Positions 1-12,000 of a stretch of 64,000 nt of DNA are shown here, piece after piece. The notes beneath the pieces are model-generated. The model saw nothing but the letters and a program-made list of their open reading frames with translations, did no database searches and was not told the DNA's origin. Each line of letters begins with the position of its first letter. Position 1 is the first letter of the stretch. The position numbers were made by a program, and so were the translations under genes. Source of the DNA: Norana najaformis (Eukaryota > Annelida > Clitellata > Crassiclitellata > Hormogastridae); assembly GCA_964023275.1 (NCBI GenBank), contig OZ029919.1, forward strand, positions 12,459,702 through 12,523,701, in the 5' to 3' direction.

Positions 1-165
1 ATAAAGGCATCTTTTCCCATCACTTCTTTTTATTTCACTATGACATTTGCATCCATCTGTTGTAATCATACTTCCTAAGTAGCAGAACTGCCTGACCTGT
101 TCCAGCTCTTCATAATTTACGATTATTCTTACTGGTGTTTTTTCCTTTCTGCTTATCTTTATAAC
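1..165 (-). mobile_element. LINE C-terminal/3' fragment (same family as 57905-58552)
   Basis: Read on the minus strand, this edge fragment is collinear with 58390-58550: it shares the phrases for a post-reverse-transcriptase segment (…CYLGSMVT…-like). It is strongly diverged and runs off the window start. The ORF at 110-397 on this strand is not a gene. Confidence 0.6.
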
Positions 166-1900
166 CTCTGTCTTTTTTATATTTATTTTCATACCATATC
201 ATGTATTTATTTCCTCTTATTGTTTTGTTTTTGTAGTCTTTGCCATCATCAGGAAACCTCATAAACGCCCTAGATAAGGTAAATGAACTTTGTCTTGCAG
301 TGTTGAAACTGTTCTCTAGTCGATGGTGACTGGAATTCTTATCCCTTTGAGCCATCACAAATGATGGATCTGTGCATTTTCCGAAGCCTAAAGCCATGTG
401 TCTTGATCAAGAAAAGATAGATGGAACTAAGTAATAAGTGTTTACTTATGCTTTATCAAATAGGTGTGTAGTCATCTCTAATCTAAGGTAAATTAGGGTT
501 AGTTATATGCGGTTTCTGTCATTAGGAACTAGATCTACTTGAGACTAAAAGGATTTAAATGAAGGTTGTTGACTTTTTTATACTGTGCATTCATTCATCC
601 TTTCATTTGTTCATTCAGAGCATTTGTATAGTGCCTCCAAGGTCCCTACTCAGAGGCGCTCCCTGCCCAGCCCCGGCAAAAGAGAATAGTTTTAAAATGT
701 TTGTGGAAAGTGCATGCAGCATCCCTGTTTAAAGGGACACACAGATCTAGTGGGAGGTTATTCCAGGTGGATTACCTAACCACTGGTAAGGCACAACATT
801 GCATGGTCAGAGTGCATGCGGAAGGAACAAGGTCACCTTGGGCCATGAAAGAAAGATTTCTGCAGCCAGCCAAACCTGAAATGGAGCAACAAAGTTCCCA
901 TAAGTAGGTAAGGGCATTTCAAAACTGGCATCACCAGATTCCCATTGAAATCTTAAATTCAGTGTGCTGTGAAATAGGCGGCCAATGAAGTGTGTCATGC
1001 ACGTAATGTGAGACATGGTCAGATTTTAAAATGCCACCAACAAGCCTAGCAGTTGCATGCATCACACATTCAAGCTGCTCAATGCATCCAAAATGAGGCC
1101 TGCATAGATGGCACTTCAGAAGTCAGTCCTGTTGACTACTGTAGGGCCATTTATGCAGGCACAGATGGACTAGGTTCCATCTCTGCAGAATGCTGTCCAA
1201 ATTCATCATCACATTTCATGATTTGCGAACTTATTGTGCCATGTGGTGGCAATTCATGTCGGTGTGCTGTGATTTACGTCTTGGTGCATCAGCATTAACC
1301 CAGCAAAAACAGTTTTCCCCATTGTTGTGAATGTTCATTTTAGGATTTGCTGCTCTTTAAAGCAACTTCAGCTGCTGCGCTGTCTTGTCTGGACAAGTGT
1401 CTTGAGATCCTAGGGCATCAGGTGACTTTTTCACATTTCCAGCTTAGAAGCAAAATTGAACAGAATTGAACAGTCAGACGTTTAGCTGGTGTACAGCATT
1501 GGGGCTGTTGAGTGGTGGTCAGTTGAGTGGTGAATTCTTATGTACTTATTCCTGCAAAAGCCTTGGGTTGTTCAAATACTAGCAACTGGAAAACTAAACT
1601 TGATAAATTGTGTTTCATTTATTCTTGCTGTTGTTCAGCATTTGTAATTTTTAAAGATTGCACTTATTTATCAGTATAACAAAGAGCAATTTGGAATTGT
1701 GCATTAAAATCTTATGATAAATTATATTAAGTGACAGTAAATCTTGTTATTATTTAAATATAATGTATCATGAAATATTTTAAAATATAAATACAACTAC
1801 TGGTCCATCTCTAACTTTATGTTTCTGTCTAAGATAACTGAGACGGTAGTTGTGATGCAGCTGTTGCGATATTTGGAATCTTGCAACCTAATGCCAAACT
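166..1900. other. No gene recognised; probable old LINE debris
   Basis: AT-rich sequence with no ORF that looks like a protein. Around 640-1300 there are phrases resembling the 3' region of LINEs (for example DYCRAIYAG on the plus strand, compare DYCNSLLYG), but they are too decayed to classify. 1300-1900 shows nothing. Confidence 0.4.
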
Positions 1901-2170
1901 AAAATCTGGCTTTAGAAAAGACCGTTTGCCCAAGACAGTTCTTTTGAGACTTATCTCAGATGTCTGTCTGCAGGTCCTGCTTTACTAGTTGCATCAGGTC
2001 AGAGTCACAAGGCAAACTTCATCCTTTGAAGCCAATGCAACTCTTGTCCATTCTGACATGCCATGACTTTTCTAATTCTGTCCTTGAGGAAATGCTTTGG
2101 TTCCAGATACGGCAGCTTCAGTCCATCCTCAACCATGCTGCCTGAATCATCATTAACCTGCCAGATTTCT
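1900..2170 (+). mobile_element. LINE fragment, same family as antisense copy at 17400-17750
   Basis: The stretch from about 1960 to 2060 matches the reverse complement of about 17440-17540, sharing GCATCAGGTCAGAGTCA and the following bases. The translation contains LDYCNS-like and QLQSILNHAA text, the thumb region seen in CR1/L2-type LINEs. Heavily mutated. Confidence 0.6.
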
Positions 2171-2171
2171 T

Positions 2172-2450
2172 GAATGTTTCAAGTTATATATGAGAGATGC
2201 TGCAGTGGCCTACTCTTCATAACAGAGTTAGGGCGCTATCTCTCTCGTATAACCGGAGACACGAGACAAACCAGTTATCTTTTCCAGCGCATTGCTATCA
2301 CAATTCAACGCTTCAATTATGTTGCCTTCCACGGTACTTTTACTCCACCAGATCTTGACTATTTCTAGACATCCCAGAATATTGTATTCTCCGGAGAATT
2401 TTTTTTAAATCCTGAGGGTTCATACAGTATATACTTCAGGTAAAAAAAAT
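2172..2450 (+). mobile_element. LINE 3'-terminal fragment (second copy at 32607-32995)
   Basis: Encodes a peptide with SGLLFITELG, TGDTRQTSYLFQRIAI and a stop after PDLDYF. This peptide type is the C-terminus of non-LTR retrotransposon polyproteins. About 280 bases match 32740-32990 closely, including the 3'UTR and an AAT-rich tail at 2440-2490. Confidence 0.75.
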
Positions 2451-2530
2451 AAATAATAATAACAATAATAATAATAATAATAATAATAAGGGATGATATG
2501 TACCTCGGGTAAAAAATAATAATAATAATT
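2440..2530. repeat. AAT microsatellites (LINE tail)
   Basis: Runs of AAT/ATA at about 2445-2490 and 2514-2530, contiguous with the LINE 3' fragment and probably derived from its tail. Confidence 0.8.
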
Positions 2531-2802
2531 GTAAAACAATTGCTTTACGTTACAATATCACATGACGTTATACAAGAAGGAGAACAGATCCATAACTAAC
2601 ACCAATTTTTGGGTATAAAGTATTAGCAACTTCATTTTCTTAGCCTAGGTATATAAGGGTGGACGGCCGGTCCTCACCTTTGCCACCTGTTCTTTCCATG
2701 GACAGCAAGCGGTGTACTCATTTACGGCTGAGTTAGCTAGTGGTGCGTATAGGGCAAAAAAACATCTGGAGCCAGATACAGGCATACAAGTGTGCATACA
2801 TT

Positions 2803-2811
<9 letters not shown>

Positions 2812-2845
<34 letters not shown>

Positions 2846-2892
2846 TTCTTATTATTACTACTACTACTAGTAGTAGTACTACTAGTACTACA
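2812..2892. repeat. ATA and ACT/AGT trinucleotide microsatellite
   Basis: (ATA)n followed by a palindromic run of ACT/AGT triplets. It generates spurious ORFs of poly-isoleucine or poly-tyrosine on both strands (2737-2973). Confidence 0.9.
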
Positions 2893-2974
2893 ATCGTGAG
2901 AAGAGGAAAAGAATTTAATCATAGTCAGGTATTTATTGGGAAAAATATTTGAAATAATTGATACTACCAGCATT

Positions 2975-3900
2975 ATTTGTAGTATGTTAAATAATGCAAC
3001 TTTAGTTTAGAATTGTTCCGTCTGTTTTAAAAAGGCATCAGATAGCAGGGAGAGAGATCCTGCTTTACGGCCCTTGAAAACGCTGTCGTCTGACATCCTG
3101 CCCTCAAGTAGCAGCAGTCAATTGCTGGACTGTAGCGACAGTTATGTTGTGTCCAAGTAAGAATATTGTTATTTGGCTTTTTCATTTTGGGTAATTTGGC
3201 GAATGTTAACAAAGTCTATTTGAGGCTAAGCACCAACGTGTGCATATTTCTTAGCATTTATGCTGCTTGCGGCTTTACCTGTGTTGTTCCTTTCTTTCTT
3301 TCTCTGTATCTCTTTGTTCTGTTTCCAAGCATGTTGTAGCTTTGGTTTCAGCTGATAAAATTAAGTCAGGCAATGCATTCTTATTCTTAAATCAGATCAT
3401 CCTGCTATTATTTGGAGCTTGTCAACACCTTGAAAACACTCCAGGTTGTTAGATTACTAAAATTAAATTGTGCTGTGATATCATCTCTGATGATTAATAC
3501 TTGAGTCTGCCTTTACAGACAATGGCATATTTGATTGGATGATTGCATCTCCTGCTGCACATATTCATCTTGTGGTATTTCAACAAAATATTTTTGTGCT
3601 TGGTCATATGTCTGGCTGAGTTGTTTTTTTTCAGAATGTGACTTAGAATTTATTTCCTAATATGATCCCAAAAAATGCAGAACTGACGTATGAACCTGAA
3701 TGTTGTTAGTCACTTTTGTGGTGACTGATGTTTGACAGACATTGGGTTTTTCTAATCTAATCTAATTAAGTTCAGTGCTGTTATCATAATGCATAAAGCG
3801 TCAATTAACAGTCGCTTCAAAGTGAATCCAGAATCCACAGTCACTATTTGTTTGAAGTCCAGGCAAAATTCAGTAGGTCAGAAGACTGGAAAGCATCCTA
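2975..3900. other. No gene or repeat recognised
   Basis: AT-rich sequence without protein-like ORFs or clear repeat borders. Short ORFs of about 61 codons here look random. Confidence 0.4.
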
Positions 3901-3902
3901 TG

Positions 3903-4640
3903 GTAAGTAAGTAAGTAAGTATATTCATTATTAACCAATAGCTAATCGCGCATCGGTTTACAAGTATTTAAGAACACAAGAAAACTTAATATTCATACAG
4001 CAGCCTAATAATAAAACATTTACGCGTTAAATTGTCAGCAGGAGGAATAATACGATCATGGGTGTGGGGCCATAGGGAATAACTGAGGGTTTTAACTGGT
4101 GGGAGTAGCTGATGTAAGACATGATTTGGGTTGTTCAAGATTGCTTTAAAGAGACAAGCATCGGCTATGCCACAGAGTTCATCGAACATTGGGGAGTTCC
4201 CAGGAAGATAGCGGAGACGCACAAGTCTCTGCATCAAAGCCTGGAGCCGAGCCCTAGCCTGTGCCCCAGCATGGCCCCACCGCACGGGAGAGGCATACAG
4301 CATCCTGGCCAGTGTTGTGGCTCGGACAACGTCGTAGAGCCGAGGGCCAGTGAGGCCATGTGATACAAGAATTCGTATGGCATATAAAGATTGACGCGCC
4401 TGTCTATGAATCCGATCAATATGAGAATCAAAATTTAACATACTTGATAGGATAACACCCAATATAGTCATCTCTGGTACCCTGGTTAAACCAAGAATAA
4501 CATAAAATGATTTGCTGATTTCTCATTCTTGGCCGGTGAGTTATCATTTCACATGTCTTTTTATGATTAAGTTTTAAGTTACACTTGTCCGCCCAAAGAG
4601 TAACATGGTCCAGTTCAGCCTGAACCATCAAGCTATTGGT
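3903..4640 (-). mobile_element. LINE C-terminal region and 3' end, antisense
   Basis: On the minus strand two overlapping frames (4631-4428 and 4471-3986) read as one decayed LINE product: ELDHVTLWADKCNLKLN…, then a frameshift, then TILGVILSSMLNFDSHIDRI, YASPVRWGHAGA and HHVLHQLLPPVK-like text (ILNNPNHVLHQLLPPVK). These are typical of the region after the YADD palm of non-LTR retrotransposons. The 3' end is a (GTAA)n run at 3903-3920, a short-repeat tail typical of CR1/L2 elements. Confidence 0.8.
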
Positions 4641-6456
4641 GGATAAGCAATTGGAAACAGATGATCTTTGATGATAGAACTTGACCCTATACCCACCTCC
4701 TTACTGAAAGGCTGTGCAGCTGTCCTTGTTCCAATCATTACCAAAACAGTTAATCTCTCCTTATCTATGGGTAATTTCCCCCTCCTATTCAAACACTCTC
4801 TTGTTACCCCTCTTCTCAAGAAATCATCTCTTGACAAGGAAATCCTTTCTAACTACCGGCCTGTTTCTAACCTGACTTTCATCTCCAAATTAACTGAACC
4901 GATTGTCCTGTCTCGAGTCAGTGACTATTCAGCTTCTAACTCACTCATTAACCCACACCAGTCTGGTTTTACTAAACGCCACTCAACCGAAACTCTGCTG
5001 ACATCTCTCTACAACAAGCTTGTTTCTGCCATTTCTCATCAACAGGTTTCTTGCCTCTGTCTGCTTGATATCTCTGCAGCCTTCGACACCATAGATCACA
5101 ATATCTTACTCCACCGACTTTCAACCTGGTTTGGTATTGCTGACACTGCTGTCCTATGGATACAGTCTTATCTCTCCTTCCGCTCTTTCTCTGTTAAAAC
5201 TTCGGACGCCTCTTCTAAGTCATGCCCTCTCACTTGCGGAGTTCCACAAGGCTCCATTCTTGGACCTCTTCTGTTTATCCTCTACACTACCCCACTCAGT
5301 TCACTCATTGAAACATCCTCCGTTGACCATCACCTCTATGCTGATGACACCCAACTATTCATCTCTTTCTCTCCAAATTGTTTCGATGAATCTACAGATC
5401 ATCTTTTTTGTGTGGTTAAACAAATCTCCTCTTGGATGACATCTAATCTCTTATGCCTGAACCCATCTAAAACCGAATTCATACTTATAGGCCTACTTGA
5501 CCAGCTCAAGAAAATTCGTTACCCCTCTATCTCCGTCAGCCTCGACTCTGCCTCCACCCACACCTTTAATACTAACTCCTCTGTCCGTAATTTGGGTGTT
5601 ATTTTCGACCAGAACCTTACTTTTTCTGATCATATCACCCATCTTTCCCGCTCTTGCTTTATGCATATCCGCGACCTTTGCAGAATCCGTCCTATGCTTG
5701 ACTTCAAAACCGCATCTATCATTGCCACATCCATAGTCCATGCGAAACTTGACTACTGCAATTCACTTTTCCTCAATATTGACACAGCCCAGATAAACCG
5801 CCTACAAGCTATCCAGAATGCTGTCGCTCGTGCTGTCATCAAAACCCCCAAACACCATCACATCACCCCTGTTCTCAAATCACTGCACTGGCTTAAAATA
5901 CCAGAACGAATAGAGTACAAAGTCTTATCCCTCACCTACAACACACTTCAATCCTCCCAACCCGTCTAACTTCGTCAATTATTTACTATCCAACCACTCC
6001 GTTCAACCCGCTCCTCATCTGTCCTAACACTTCTTCGCCCTCCCATCACCTCATCCTTAAAATTTGGAAATCGCTCCATAGCGATAGCTGCCCCACCCCT
6101 TTGGAATAAACTCCCGCCAGAATTGCGACAGTTGTCTGGTCAATCCTACGAACTCACCAACACTTCACCTCTTTCAGTTTCTGCGCAGTTCTTTCACTCA
6201 AGACTGAAAACACTTCTTTTCCAGAAATCTTATCCTGATTCTTCCACTTGCCCTTATCTCTCTTCTCGCTTCAATTTCAAACATCATCCACTGTAGCCGT
6301 CCGACTGTCTGACTGCCTGACTCCTGGATCTTGACCTGGAACCGAACCCTTTTGCCTAGCGATTTTGTTTTGACTGAGCGCCTGTGAATAAGCTGGTTCC
6401 CGCGACTTAGCTTTCGTTGGGCGCTGTAGAAATCTCGAGATTACGATTACGATTTG
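4641..6456 (+). mobile_element. CR1/L2-type LINE, 5'-truncated, reverse transcriptase almost intact
   Basis: ORF from ATG 4671 to a stop at 5967 encodes the reverse transcriptase: [36 protein letters not shown] (first catalytic Asp), [13 protein letters not shown] and LYADDTQL (catalytic Asp pair), followed by the thumb DYCNSLF and [20 protein letters not shown]. The same frame continues after that stop through WNKLP and FHSRLKT-like text to about 6294, so a single nonsense codon interrupts the C-terminus. The 3'UTR ends with GATTACGATTACG at about 6437-6455, a short-repeat tail. The upstream endonuclease domain is missing. The element abuts the antisense LINE at 3903-4640. Fragments of this 3'UTR recur at 33824-33890, 35240-35420, 52280-52740 and 55330-56030. 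Confidence 0.9.
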
Positions 6457-6489
6457 AGTTTAGACCTGAATTACATCAAAGGTCTAGCA

Positions 6490-7117
6490 CAGGGTGCACA
6501 ACCTTTTTCGGCTAAGGGCCACTAATCGATTTCTTAAACCCTTCGGGGGCCAAACAGGTGTGACTATAATTTATGAAGATGCCGTGTGCAGTAAAACACA
6601 TGTAAAAGTAAACATAAAGTTATAGAGAAAAGGGACTCACAGTACTTCTATATTACTACAATTTTGATAGTTTTTTCAATGACCACAGAGCACAAGTCCG
6701 AGTGATGGTTGCGGCTGCATCTTTGCAATGAGCTTAGTGATGTCAAGTTGAATGTTCGTACTTGACAGATGCAGAACTTCTTCAAGATGGTCGTCAGTTA
6801 GTTGATTCCTTATGCTACTTTTGTTAAGCTTCATCTGTGAAAAGGTCTGTTCACAGCGATAGGTGCTTCCAAACATGCTTGTGTGAAAAACGCTTGCGAC
6901 TATCGGCCATTTCGTATTTATAACAGTTTATTAAACAGATAATTAGTAAACACGCAGCCAATACAACGGCAGCATAAAGTAAAAAACCACGAAATTAGAG
7001 GTGTACACTTAATGTCAATGCCAGCTCTTAAATAGTCGCTTTTTTGGACATCGCGGGCCACATGACGACTTGTTGCGGGCCGGATGTGGCCCGGGGGCCG
7101 GACGTTGTGCACCACTG
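6490..7117 (-). mobile_element. hAT-family DNA transposon, deletion derivative, perfect 8-bp TSD
   Basis: Ends are CAGGGTGCACAAC and GTTGTGCACCACTG, hAT-type inverted termini. Both sides carry gtctagca (6482-6489 and 7118-7125), an exact 8-bp target-site duplication. On the minus strand, 6876-6676 encodes the C-terminal dimerisation region of a Charlie-like transposase: FGSTYRCEQTFSQMKLNKS, then LTDDHLEEVLHLS. The rest of the transposase, including the catalytic core, is gone. Only 628 bp long. Confidence 0.93.
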
Positions 7118-7125
7118 GTCTAGCA

Positions 7126-7850
7126 GAACCAACAGAACTGGGCAGCAAATTAGCAGTGGGCAGAAATGGGCAGCTAAATTTTTTCTGCTTGGGAAGTGGC
7201 TTATGAATATTCGTCCTATTAACCTGTATAAAATGAAGTCTCAGTTAAATTTAAACACAAGAAATTTATCATCTAGCTTTAATTCATCATTAAATATAAT
7301 CTAGTCACAGCACTCATGCCATTTCAATGAAAATCGTCAGCATTGCCCCTGACCCATATTTTGTAAACCGCGATGTAGTAGCTGAAGATTCTTGGCTTGT
7401 CTCCATTAGACTATAGGCTCCATCTTTCATGATTGCTGCTCGTTTTTTCAGGTTAGCCGTTTTATTCCTCTAAGCCATGGCATCAGTTTCTCAACAAGTT
7501 GTTGTCCCTGCAGATTTAACTAACATGATGCTGGTCACATCCTTTGCTGTAGCTTATGCTATTAATTTCCTTCCTTTATGTCCGCTTCACACATATCTGC
7601 TCAGTCTACCCAATCATTGCCTCATGTCGTTGTTGGAACTAATGCATTGATTTTATTTCACCATGTTTCTGAAGCCTATTCCTTTTAACTTGTCCAACAG
7701 CCCATGGCTAATGTACATACATGCTTTTCTGCTTGTTCTGTGCACCGACCATACTCCCTATTCTCTAAATCTATGCCAAGGTTGAAAAGACTTAGGAATT
7801 ACTAATTTACCTTCTGTTGCTTCTTTCTGTCCTAGTCCTTACTGTCTTAA
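7126..7850. other. No gene recognised; possible LINE debris
   Basis: No protein-like ORF. It leads into the reverse-transcriptase remnant that begins near 7855 and may be its decayed 5' part. Confidence 0.4.
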
Positions 7851-7854
7851 AACT

Positions 7855-8160
7855 AGTAACTGATCTGTCACCTTTCGTCCCACAGCCCTTCTAATCTGTC
7901 TACCGCAAATACCATGCTTCTGAAACCATATTACTTACCATTCACAATCACATAATCAACTCCATGGACAAACGAAAAGTAACTGCTCTTATTCTTGACA
8001 TATCTGCTGCTTTTGATACTGTTGATCATGTTGATCATGGCATATGCCTTCATCTCCTGGAACACTGGTTCAGTCTTTCTGATTTCCTGATCTACTGGAT
8101 TTCAATCTGGCTTCTCCAACAGATTTTGATTTTTTATTATGATTACACTTGAAGTGACCA
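7855..8160 (+). mobile_element. LINE reverse-transcriptase fragment
   Basis: Plus-strand reading gives SETILLTIHNHII-like text followed by [21 protein letters not shown], the first catalytic block of a non-LTR reverse transcriptase with a small in-frame duplication (VDHVDH). A stop follows at 8150. Confidence 0.8.
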
Positions 8161-9096
8161 TCGATTGATGCCTGGGGCTGTCTTACCTTCAGTGCTGTAG
8201 AAGTTATTAGATTAAATACGAGGCATCCATCAGAGGTTTATTGGTTAGTGGAACAGTCATAGCTGAGAACTGATTGTCATAAATTGCCCATCACCATATT
8301 CAAGGATAATAGGCCAACAGAGGCAGAGGTGTGATGCTGTCTCATGGAGATGTTTCCATTCCATGGGTAGTGTTTTTATATACATGTGACATTTTGTTAG
8401 ATTGAGTGGCTTGGTAGTGATTAGAAATTATGTTACTTTCCTTCAGGAACTCGCCACTGCATCCGTGCTACAGTAATCCACTACCAGAGAACGGTATGGC
8501 CAACACTGATGGTATATTTACTCTTAAAACTTTGCAGCTGTTCTGAGTAAACTTATGAGCAGCATAAGATTTTACAAGTCTTGACAAGCATTTATTCCTT
8601 TAGGAAGCAGAATCTGCTTTAAACAGAAATTCTATGTTTTGATGCACAGTCTTCTATTCATTTCCTTGTTTGTTTTCAGTATGTGTAAACTCTGTCAAGA
8701 GAACCGTAAAGTCGAATAATTTTACTGTCAGCCATCATGTCTTTAATTTATATTGGCTTATCTCGATTGAAAGTTGAAGATATTTCTCCTGTTTATTATA
8801 ATTATCTAATTACTATTATCATATTTGTTTTTTTCTTAATTTTCCTTTTCTTACTTATTTTGAATGTTATTGTTACCAATATTAGTATTTCAAGTAGAAG
8901 TATTATTGCTGTCTAAACAGTTGTGTTAATTTCCTGTAGTAAAAATGAGTGATAGGGAGAAACTGGATTATAATTTTATTATCATTATCATCTGTTCTGC
9001 TGGCTTTTATTATATTTGTATCTTTTTACTTGAAGCATAGTGTGATTGTCCAGTGACATTACATTGTATTAATGTTCTGTTGATTGCTGCCTTCAG
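8161..9096. other. OSBPL upstream intron or flank; nothing recognised
   Basis: AT-rich intron-like sequence. A possible earlier OSBPL exon was looked for and not found. Confidence 0.4.
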
Positions 9097-12000
9097 GTGA
9101 GGCCAGCATCAATCACAGTGATGAAGTGGAGGATCCTCAGCCGTATGTGGATACGGAGCTAAGTGGAATGGAAGAGCACAAGAATGTCATTCTTCATCTT
9201 CTGTCTCAGTTGAAACTTGGGATGGACCTCACTAAGGTTTGTTACACAAGATAGAAAATAAGGTAGATTTACAGGTTTAGAGATTTACAGAACATGGACA
9301 TGTTGTAATGTAATCATGTAGTTTCTGTTCCTTTTTGCACACTGGTCCTCATCTGTGGAATTCACTACTACCAGCTTTGCTCGACCCTTGTCGTTTCACA
9401 AACACTTATCTTTTTAAGTCTTATCTTTTTCTGGCCACCCACGAGTTTGAGAAGTATTCATAATTAGTGTGATATAAGTATCTGAATAATAATAATAAAA
9501 TTAATATTAATATTAATTTTACATGCACATATATCATTTCAGCATAAGTTAACGAAATATTTATGTTGCACATCCAACTGTTTGCTGGCCAGATGTTTTG
9601 CCAGAAATCTGCCAGGTTTCTTTTTGGGTTTTGATCCCATTTCACCCCTTAAGGGTAAAAACGTTACACCTCATCAACCACTGAATATAGAGCTAACATG
9701 TAAACAAGAAATTTGTTTTAAATGGAATTATGAACAAATATATATTATGTGTTTGTTTTGTATGTTATGTATATCTTAGATACAGCATTTTGAATAGCTA
9801 ACATTACTAAGACATTCATTATTGTCAATAAAAAACATATTTGTTATAGTTCATCATAAAAAACTGCAAATTATGTTTTTAACGTCTTGCTTTTGTTGCA
9901 TGACCGCTGTCACCCACCCATGCCTACGATTCCTTGCTTAGCTGATGGACATATAGCATGTTAACAAATGCATTACTTACTTACATACGCATTAGTGCAT
10001 CTTTAAAAAGGTTTGCAAATGGCAAATACGTGAGAAGAAATAACTGCAAATTCTAACAGCTGTGATCCTGTAGTGTTCCTTGTGTCCTTTGATTTTCTTG
10101 TGATTCCTTGCTGTTAGATACAAAGCTGGCAAAATCCATGTTTATTTGTTGTGATTCTTTTCTTTTAGGTTGTGCTACCTACTTTTATCCTGGAGAAACG
10201 ATCACTACTTGAAATGTTTGCAGACTGCATGGCTCATCCAGACTTGTTTCTTAGGTATATCTGATTTTGTACCCACCTGCATGTGACATCAGGTGGAAGC
10301 ACATGTCTAGAGGGTTTTGAGTTATGAATAACCATTAGAGAATTTATTATTATAAGTAACCATTCGAGAATTTATTATTTCAGATTTATTTATTTTATCA
10401 CAAATATTCACCAGCCTTCTAAAAAGGTGATTTTTATGTACTGATTCCAGTCCACTGGAGACCAGTAAAAACTGGAAATGTCTTTGATGACATTTGGTTT
10501 CAAGACTTATTTCCAGTTAACAGAGGCCGAATGTGTGTTATTCTGTTTTGACAGAACCTTAAAGGGCAACTAACTTTGTACCTAGGCATTGTATATGCTT
10601 CGGGTCTGCAGTGTATTTGCCTGTTGGGCAGACTTGTAAGCTCCGGTCTATTCTGATTGCCATATTGCAGTTGAGTGGTAGAATTAATGAGCATTGGGGC
10701 CTGCTGTTGACATAGCTCGGGTTTTATGCTACACAGATTTCTCTGGTCATGTGTGTGAATGAAATTGAGTAAGAAGTTTTAGTTCAAAATTCTTTTGTGG
10801 TTTTACATCTGAGGAAGTTTTGAAGCTGTGTTCTTTGGCTATCTATTCATTCTGCCTGCAGCTGCAAATGATAGTTGCTGATCCCTTCATTTTGCACTTA
10901 AATTTTGCAATGTGGAAGCATTATGTGGTTGGAATGGTTGCCGATTCTAAAGCAAGAGCTTTAAACCTTCTTCTTATTAGTTTTGTGTTAGCAGTTGTAA
11001 TGTAACTGGTGCACTTGTGTAACATTTGGTCTGATAAAGACTTATTAAATGTTCATTGGAATTTCAGTATTCCTGATATGCCAACACCTGAATCTCGAAT
11101 TCTGGCTGTGGTCGAATGGTACTTAACTTCATTTCACTCTGGACGCCAGGTAGACAGTTGCTTAATAACAGTGGCATAATGCTTTTGTTTCTTACTTTAA
11201 CCCTTAACTGACGAGAGAAAATTTTCCGCCTAGGCCCTGACGACGAGCGATTTTTACCGGAAAACGCCTATTAATTAAATAGTTTTCAACTTGTTGTATC
11301 TCAGTCAGTTCTTGACCTACAGACATGAGGTTACCATCAATCTTTAGCATTTTATCTCCTCTTCCCATCCATTCGTCTAGTTTTTGATACAAAAAATTTT
11401 GGGGTACCCAAAGTTGCCCCAAACCGTACCCCACCCCATGTTTAAAACTTTTTTCATGTTCAGGCTCCTATGGAAAAAAAATTTCAGTGACAACATATGT
11501 AGTGTCAGCACAAAAATCGTGCAGAAATCAATACCAGACAAAACCTCACAAGAATTTTGAAAATATTTTCATAAATGAAGGAGATACAGTATTTTTAGTA
11601 TGTAAGATGAAGTCGTACAATTTGAAGGAAATATAAGAAAACACCTGAAAAGTAAGAAATGTCTAACTTATCAGATCTTGGTCATTCTTTGACACACAGA
11701 GTTGAGGTTAATATCATTCTTTAGCATTTTATTTCCTCTTTCAAACCATCTTTCCAGTTTTTGAGAAAAATCTTTGGAGGTACTTATAGTTGCCCCAAAC
11801 TGTACCCACCCCATTTGAAAACTTTTTTCATGTTCAAACCCCTATAGAAAACATTTTCAGGGACAACTCATGTAATGTCAGCACATGAACTGTGCAGCAA
11901 TTAATATCAGACAAAACCTCCAAAAGGTTTGAAAATATTTAAGGAGATATAATATTTTTAGTATGCAGACAGTAGTCGTACCAGAGGAGTAACAAGAAAT

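Noticed and set aside
110-9090. Missing 5' OSBPL exons (PH domain)
   Set aside because: No ORF segment with PH-type motifs and plausible splice borders was found; they are probably upstream of the window.
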